A DNA stretch of 64,000 nucleotides, taken from positions 28,334,001-28,398,000 of the forward strand of contig JBITNC010000001.1 in assembly GCA_050084985.1 (NCBI GenBank), written 5' to 3'. Of this stretch, positions 57,257 to 64,000 are shown piece by piece (positions within the stretch are counted from its first letter, which is position 1; the number at the start of each line of letters is the position of its first letter). The position numbers and the translations under genes were made by a program. Under the pieces are notes generated by a model. That model made no database searches. It worked only from the letters and a program-made list of their open reading frames with translations, and was not told the origin of the DNA. This stretch comes from Nageia nagi (Eukaryota; Pinophyta).

Positions 57257-58480
57257 CCCCCTTAAGTGATACTAGTTAGGAGTGTATATAGCTAAGAAAT
57301 GATGAGTCCTGAAAAGTAGGCTTGATAAGGTATTCATGTAGAAAATGGCTATCACAAACATGAAAAAAATCTCTTCTGTAGATGATGAAAAATCACATGG
57401 GAAAAATCCATATTCCAAAATAAGAAAAAAAGAAAGGAAGGTGAAGATGAAGGTATCCTCTTCAAAAGCCCCCAAGGATAACTTACATCACTGTAACTAA
57501 GTAATATGATGAAAATATATATACAATGATGCTTATTGAAGTACAATCACCAATAGGGAGAAATGAAAAGGATCAATGTGATGTACACAAATAATGTAGA
57601 TTACTCATCGATGAATTGAATATCTCCCATGGGGAAGAAAGAAGCTGGAAGGCATACATCAAAAATCTTCCCAATCCAAGAAGGTATGAGAAGGAGGGAA
57701 CATCCTATAATCTGGTACTGATGATGATGAAGGAAGCTATGAACCATTTTGAAGAGAATATTTTTCCAAAAAACCAAATAGTGATCATGATGATACTACA
57801 ACCAAAGGATCACCATGTGATAATTCAAAAGACTTAATATGTTGCATAAAAGAAATATCTATGAAAGCAGCAAGAGCAGGTAAAGAAACCTTAACATAGT
57901 CTTCAAGATATCCTAAAGAGAGTCCAACCAAAGATGGAGGAGACTTGAAATAGGTCTCATAAAAATTCTACCATATGAAAAAGGGAGCAATGGAAGGCTC
58001 CAAGGTAGCAGTAGTAAAATGAGGAGAAGGTGGCTCATATAAGAAAGGAAAACTCACCATAATAATATCCTCAAAAGGACCAACATGAGGAGATATATAA
58101 AATAAAGAGGTAAGCTCCTCATGAATTTTAACAACATAAACAATGTGTGAATCTATAAATAGATAAGAAACACCATTAAGAAAGTCTTTCAAAGTATTTG
58201 AAATAGAATCAAAACCTCATACACTATAATATTCTTCCATATTTGCCTCATTCACTGAATCTTCATCATTAGGTGAGAGAGCCTCATAGTGTGTATAAAG
58301 AAGTGAGAAATATATACAAGGAGTTAGTTTGTAATAGTCAAAATGTGGCAAAATATCATGATAAACACTATCAATAGTGTAGCATAAGATAGAACACACT
58401 ATGAACACCTCAAAATTGTAACACCAGAAACACCCAAACCATCTATGAGAACTTCAAAGATTTTGAGTTATTCAGTTCTA
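57257..58480. other. Stretch right of the copia-type LTR, no recognised gene
   Basis: On the plus strand, purine-rich segments such as GAAAGGAAGGTGAAGATGAA and GAGAAGGAGGGAACATCC. Open frames up to 74 codons on both strands have no motif I recognise. It may be the internal part of a non-coding LTR element. Confidence 0.3.
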
Positions 58481-59954
58481 ACTTTCCTATATTGTGATTT
58501 GATAATAATGATAAATAAAAGGTTTAGGAATGGTCCTTAGTATTCAATGATGTCAATAGTGCCTAGATATGAAAGGAAAACAATAAGGATTAAAGGGGAC
58601 CTCAAATCATAAGTCCTTAGGACATTGTGATTATCCAAACTGAGGTAGAACCCCAACTCTACAAGGTTGTAGATCCCCTAATCTATAATCAAATGGATAT
58701 TCATAAAGATATAAATGCCTATAATGCAAATGTGTTCTAGAATCATAAAGATCAATGATAAATACTAAGACAAAGAATATTGACAAGTGTAAATGATAAA
58801 GTTATGCTAAATATTTTATAACATGCAATGTATGTTTAAAGATCCAATTAAATGATAATGTATGATAATAGTGATTACAAATTCAAATATAAGAATATTA
58901 GATCTAAGCTAAGAATGCAAGTAAATTAACAAAGGTATGGCAACCCTAGGGTTTAGACCTTAAAGGTCAAACCCTAGCCATAAACCCTAAGATGTAATTA
59001 GCCTAGACAAATGCCTATATGTCACACAAATGCAAATATATATTTAAATGAAGGATATAAATCTTTAATCAACAATACTTTGATCTACAAAATCTATAAA
59101 AAATTATGAAAGACACCATTAATATCTCAAGCAAAGCCCCAAATAGTCAAAGAGCACCTCAATCCATGTAAAATGGAGAAGTGTTCTCAAGGAATAAAGA
59201 GGAATGCTCTTAATGTGACATATCCTTCATAATGATCTCACAAAACTCAGGTATGAGCAGTAGAAAATATGTAGATTTGTAGAGTCTATGTATGTTAGAG
59301 TGCAAAAGTTGAAGAAGAGGCTCAAAATGTGTACCTTATGACTTTTAAAATGCTCAATCAAAATCATTTAGATGACTATGATATCTATAGGATCATCTAG
59401 ATGAATGGGAACAAAGATGCTAGCAAAAATAAAATGTTAAAACTAAGTTATTCAGTGTAGTCTAAGGACTTGTAAAACACACGTTAGTTCAACATGATAA
59501 TATAACACATGATAAATATCACTATATGAATGTAACCCTATCAACAAAGCAAAATGCATTTTTAGGGTATTTATAGTTGCCCCTTTTTGTGCTGAGCTTC
59601 AAACATGTGAGAAGCTTAGTATAAAAATATTTCAAATGATAACTAATAATTGATAATGATAAATAATAAATGATAGCAAGATGATTAGGATGAGAGCTAG
59701 TTTCGATACATACAAGTCGTATAAGATCATCTTAATCACTCAACCTTAATATGGTTTCAGTACATAGCGAGCTATATAAGATGGAAGCAAGCACCATGAG
59801 GATCTAATGAAATTTAGTTTTGGCACATGATAGAATGTATAATATGGAATAGATCTCATGATAATGGATCTATGACAAACATCTAAGAAGTAGATCAAGT
59901 AGGAATTAAAATGATAAAACAAAAATTTAATCTAATCTCATCTAATCTAATCTA

Positions 59955-60350
59955 AGTGCTAAAAGAGAAATGATCTCTACTTCACCCCTACAGTTGAAGG
60001 GAATAATCTCTGCTTTGCTCCAATAGCTAAAGGGTGTCTAACTTTGCTTTGCCCTAACAGTTAAAGGGTAATGATCATAGGAACATAGACCTACCAAGTG
60101 TGGGATCATAGCACATAGCCATATGATGCTTGCATAAGAATTACTAAGCAAAATATGATGACATCTAAATATGTTGATCTTAAATCAATCATGTCATGTT
60201 GAGTTGATAATGTCTATCATGGTGATATTAGAATGTGTTTATTGCTTATCCACCATGATAAGCTACACTAAAAATATCAATCATGATGATGTCAAAATAT
60301 GTTTATTGCTAATTCATCATGCTAAATTGATAATCATTCAATGAGCATTC
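59955..60350 (-). repeat. Imperfect short tandem repeats in element G
   Basis: Three copies of a roughly 40-bp unit with AGTTGAAGGGAATAATCTCT and CTTTGCCCTAACAGTTAAAGGG at 59960-60075. Two copies of a roughly 95-bp unit with AATCATGATGATGTCAAAAT and TGTTTATTGCTAATTCATCA at about 60186-60345. Confidence 0.5.
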
Positions 60351-60829
60351 ATAATGCAAGAAGGGTTAGCCATGCATTAGATATGCCCCTAACAAAGTCA
60401 ATGATGCACATACTAAAAAGAAAAAAAGATCAATTTAAAATTATGTGTGAATCTCTCCCCTTCAAACGAGAAGGTGTTATGGATGGCAAGACAAGATGAC
60501 TAACCATTTGAATGAATAGAGCAGGAAATGATGATCATGACTAAAGGTGTATACAGTGTGATAATGTTAGAAAAAATCATCAAAATGATTGTAGGTCATC
60601 TAGATGAATAGGGTATATCAATTCATTTAGGTAATTAGGGATTATGCAAATGATTCTATTAGGGTAAAAAAAGTAAAAATAATCATTTTGACTATCATTT
60701 GGAATGTGATAATCTTGGTGCTTAGTGTTCAGAACTTCTAGTTCACTATGTATACTAAGATTTACTACCACAAGTGACCTAGCAGATGGTAACCAAGATA
60801 AGACAAATCAAAATTAGAAAGTGATAGAA

Positions 60830-63800
60830 ATGGTAGGCTTGAGAGGTACAGTTGGTGGAGAAGAGCCTCCACCTAAAAAGGTAGGTGGGTCAAAACCATT
60901 TTTTTATGATTCTTTCGCATTATTTTAATTGTATTTTTATTTTTTTACTATTTGTTTTAGTCATGTTGGTTAAAATGTAGGTTGTTGTTGGCCTTTTATT
61001 TTATTGACTAGCTATGAAATAGCAAGTTAGAAAAAGATGAGTTAAAGGAAAAGATATAGGGAAAACACACACAATGAAAAAACCTATGTAGCAAACATTG
61101 GGCTATAGTAAACATGAATGAGAATATCCAACTAGGGTTTGCCATAATATTGAACACAAAATGAAAGAATATAAGAAACCATGAATGACAAACATGAGTT
61201 AAACCTCACAAACTAAGTGATGGAAGTTAAACAAGTAATAGGTGCCATTTAAATTGGATCCTACAATTTAGAATATAATAAAGAAATATTGTATGTGTTA
61301 AGGATATACCATTACTTTCAAAGTGCTAGGTCTATGCATGTTATGAAGTTTTTTTGCAATTTAGATTTAGGTATGATTTTTTTAAAATTTTTCATACCAA
61401 TAAGCTATTTTTTTAATAAATTTTAATGCCTGCAAATCATTCATCAACCAAGAGATCCGATTTAGGGGTTGTTTGGCTAATAGATGATTCCATAAATATT
61501 TTAGATGATTATACTAGTTATCTTAAACTTAGATGACTAGGTTAAACTAATTGTCCCCTATGAGGATGATTTTGATGAAAATAAAACTAACCAAAAAATG
61601 ATAAATGTAACTTAGATGAAAATGCAAATGAACCTCCTAGGTGACACATAGGAATGACTTAGACATAGAGAATGCTAACTTTGAAATAAACCATACAACA
61701 TCATTGAAAAACACTAACATATTGAAATTTGTGTTAGATGAAACTTAAGCAGAAATTTTGGCTACTTTGGATAGAGGTGCGAGTAGCACTAACACTAGCT
61801 AATTGGGACTGGTTAGAGGCTATGGGGCTTGCAAGAGGATTCTTCCTATCAAGGGAGATGCTTCATACATGATATCACTTAGGGAGCGATTTGATTCATA
61901 CAAGCATACATTTCTTCTCCTAATAAGGGAGATGATAGTGAAGTTGGAGGAAATCTATAGGAGTTTCAAAGTGTCACTTGAGGGGGAGAAGATCACCATG
62001 GTGATAAACAGAGTCATCATCAGACCATATGTTAGAGAGGGATACCAGACCTAGGACATCTAGGCTATAGGGGTACTCATCACACTTCTATATCTTTTAG
62101 GTTACCTTGGATAGATGGAGGTGATCACCATGCTCATCATATTATTGTTTGTTCTATTGGATGCCTTAGGATTAAGGTTTCCATAGGAAAGTCTTTTACT
62201 AGAGGCCAATGTTGCTAGTGCAAACATATAAAGAGATGGCTATAGTAGCTAAAGGTAGATAGGGAGTGAGCACTAGATTGCTACTCCAAGTGTGGGCTTG
62301 AGAGCATATTCAACCAAGGAGGCCACATGGATTTCCAATGGATGTTCATCATCTAGAGATGATGGAGGATAGTCTTGTAGGAGCTAGGATGGATCTACCC
62401 TATACTCATCATTAGGAGCAAGAGTGAGAGTGACCAACAAGATGTCCACATGAGGGTGATATAGATTGGTATAGGGTTATGTTGGTAGGTTTACAGCCCC
62501 AAGATGTCATCTATTAGACTTACTTAAGAGGGCCAACATGGGTGGAGGATGCAATACAACTAGCCTACATAATTAGGATGAGACATGCTAGAGGCTACCA
62601 CATCAGGGACATGAAGAGTTTTAGATATGAGAGAGTCCAATGCTAGCATGTTATGATACATGACATCTCTCTTGATCTAATTTTGTATGGGAGGGTAGAA
62701 AAAGAGGTGATGATGAGGTTGAGATTAGTATATGTGGAGCCAGATGTAACATCAAATATTCCATTAGTGAGGGTAGTAATGAATAATGCATGCACCATGC
62801 TAAAGTACCATGCATGGTGGGCCCTATAGTAGGATCAACTATCTACATGGATCATCATTAAGAGATAGAGGAGGGGACCATAGGTGGACCTATGGGTGCT
62901 AGAGGGTGGAGTTGGCCTTAGGGTCGAGGAGGAGGTGACCAAGGAGGCTAGATAGGATGAGGAGGTAGAGGATGAGTATGATGACTAGGGTGATGGGGAG
63001 GAGGAGGAGCCTCATAGGATGGAGGAGGATAGAGGGTAGGGAGAGATCCCTATGATAGATGTGGATATGCCAAACCAACTAGCTTAAGAGGAGGGGGAGA
63101 GATCGAGGATTCCATGATTTGAGCTTAAAGAGTTTGACCCTTAGATGGTCTAGTTATATACAAAGAGAGATAAGCTATAGGATTAGGTCGATGAGCTACA
63201 AGCTTAGCTACCCATAGAGTAGGTAGCTAGAATTATAGTAGTGATAGCATAAGCGATAATTAAGCTAGTAGGGGTAATAGCATTAGGAATAGATGATATC
63301 CTCCAAGGTTAGATGGAGGTAGAGCAAACTGCTAGGGTTATGATGAAGGGTTGGGTTGATGCCCTACAGGGTGATTTGTAGACCCTATTACTTATATTTA
63401 TGATCATGGATTAGGAGAGATACATGATACAAGTGTATATGGAGGGGGTGTAGGCCTTAGAGTGAAGGTTAGTGCCAATATTAATGCACTTTTGATAGGC
63501 TTGTGTGATAGGGTAGAGCTATTCATAGATGCAACATTCCACATTGACCCACCCATCATTGATCTAGAGAAGAGGCCACCTATAGTGTAGAGTGACATAA
63601 TGAGATAGCTTAGCTAGGCATTAGATGAGGTGGAGAGGGCCACCATCAGAGCATTAGCATGGTAGCAACCATTACTAGATGCAAGGTTAGTGCCCATTGA
63701 CTTGAAGACCTTCAAGACCACATTGATAGCTTGAAGCATGTCCCATAGTGTGGCAAGAAGTCAACATAATGAGGGGCACTCAGTATGGTATCTAACACCA

Positions 63801-64000
63801 ATGTAGATAATTATTACAAAGACCATGATTGCAAGGGATGAGATAAGTGGATATGTAAGGGAGAGGATATGTGGGCTTGTTAGATGAATCATCTCACAGG
63901 TGGTGAGGTAATTTTTTAGGTTGCCACCCTCAGTTGGTCAGAGTGGGGCTGTGAGAGAGAGTAACTCGATAAGGGCTTAGTTAGAGGGGCAAGGGAGACT
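60830..64000 (+). pseudogene. Second PMD gene, antisense in element G (decayed, incomplete)
   Basis: A candidate first exon (60830-60880, MVGLRGTVGGEEPPPKK) ends AAG before GTAGGTGGG, a phase-0 donor, as in C. The PMD core lies at 61803-62054: MISLRERFDSYKHTFLLLI, REMIVKLEEIYRSFKVSLEG and EKITMVI, aligned with MERWDPNSNTFHLL and TLEDIYRITRLPIRG in C. Later pieces WVEDAIQLAYIIRMRHARGY and YERVQC correspond to WEEDI...MAWVRHPTY and PERVLH. An acidic stretch (EEVEDEYDD, GEEEEPHRMEE near 62930-63030) and a helical tail follow. Stops are very dense, almost all TAG. Confidence 0.65.
60881..61740 (+). other. Probable first intron of the second PMD gene
   Basis: Starts GTAGGTGGG; T-rich sequence follows (TTTTTTTATGATTCTTTCGC). 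The acceptor is not certain. Longer than the 381-bp intron in C. Confidence 0.35.

Larger units (their letters stand above)
58480..64000 (-). mobile_element. Probable second PMD-carrying gypsy element G (3' half, runs off right edge)
   Basis: Same plan as gypsy C read on the plus strand: an LTR-like end at about 59575, a purine-tract complement (TTGCCCCTTTTT), imperfect repeats (59950-60350), then an antisense PMD gene. On the minus strand the LTR start TATAAATACCCTAAAAATGC resembles the gypsy-1/F/G0 LTR starts. Gag and the 5' LTR would lie right of the window. The left LTR boundary is not seen; 58480 is a guess from LTR length. Confidence 0.45.

Noticed and set aside
63404-63598. Minus-strand frame of 64 codons at the right end
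   Set aside because: Lies opposite the decayed PMD tail; TAG-rich plus-strand sequence creates long antisense frames.

Overview
The window looks like repeat-dense nuclear DNA from a large plant genome. Four things point that way: only Ty1/copia- and Ty3/gypsy-type LTR retrotransposons with plant-type domains are recognisable, there are plant telomere-like (CCCTAAA/CCCTAA) tracts, the sequence is AT-rich with C-to-T decay, and there is a plant mobile domain (PMD) gene. A conifer-like or other giant plant genome is plausible but not proven. I see no intact housekeeping gene, rRNA, tRNA or CRISPR array. Every coding region is a relic inside a mobile element, so the annotation is mostly a map of nested insertions.

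Layout, left to right. (1) 1-5517: 5' part of a minus-strand Ty3/gypsy element (G0). It is inserted into the 5' LTR of (2) a plus-strand Tat-like Ty3/gypsy element (gypsy-1, 5518-21244), whose reverse transcriptase (RT) gene is split by (3) a complete copia element A (9531-17336; ATTAT target duplication). (4) 21245-26085: non-LTR flank with unrecognised gene-like scraps. (5) A telomere-like array (26086-26349, resuming at 51406-51720) is split by copia B (26350-51400). Copia B carries three further insertions: gypsy C in its 5' LTR (26455-33796, ATACC duplication), chromovirus D in its leader (36296-42246), and copia E in its 3' tail (47334-50643). (6) Gypsy F (51796-56758, ATAAT duplication) lies in AT-rich DNA beside the array, which reappears at 56874-56967. 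(7) 56985-57256: a short copia-type LTR. (8) About 58500-64000: the 3' half of a second C-like gypsy element (G) running off the window.

The most interesting content is in C and G. Both seem to carry, on the strand opposite to the retroelement genes, an intron-containing PMD gene. In C it has its own TATA box, a two-exon PMD core joined in frame across a GT-AG intron, a long acidic region and a coiled-coil tail. C has gag but no recognisable pol, so it would depend on another element.

A second theme is decay. Stops in former reading frames are mostly explicable by C-to-T (CAG to TAG, CGA to TGA). In all four integrases the catalytic Glu codon has become Lys by the same change, CTGAA to CTAAA. 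The G lies in a CTG (CHG) site, so CHG-methylation deamination is a simple explanation. Insertion order, inferred from nesting: gypsy-1 before G0 and A; the array before B; B before C, D and E; the array flank before F.
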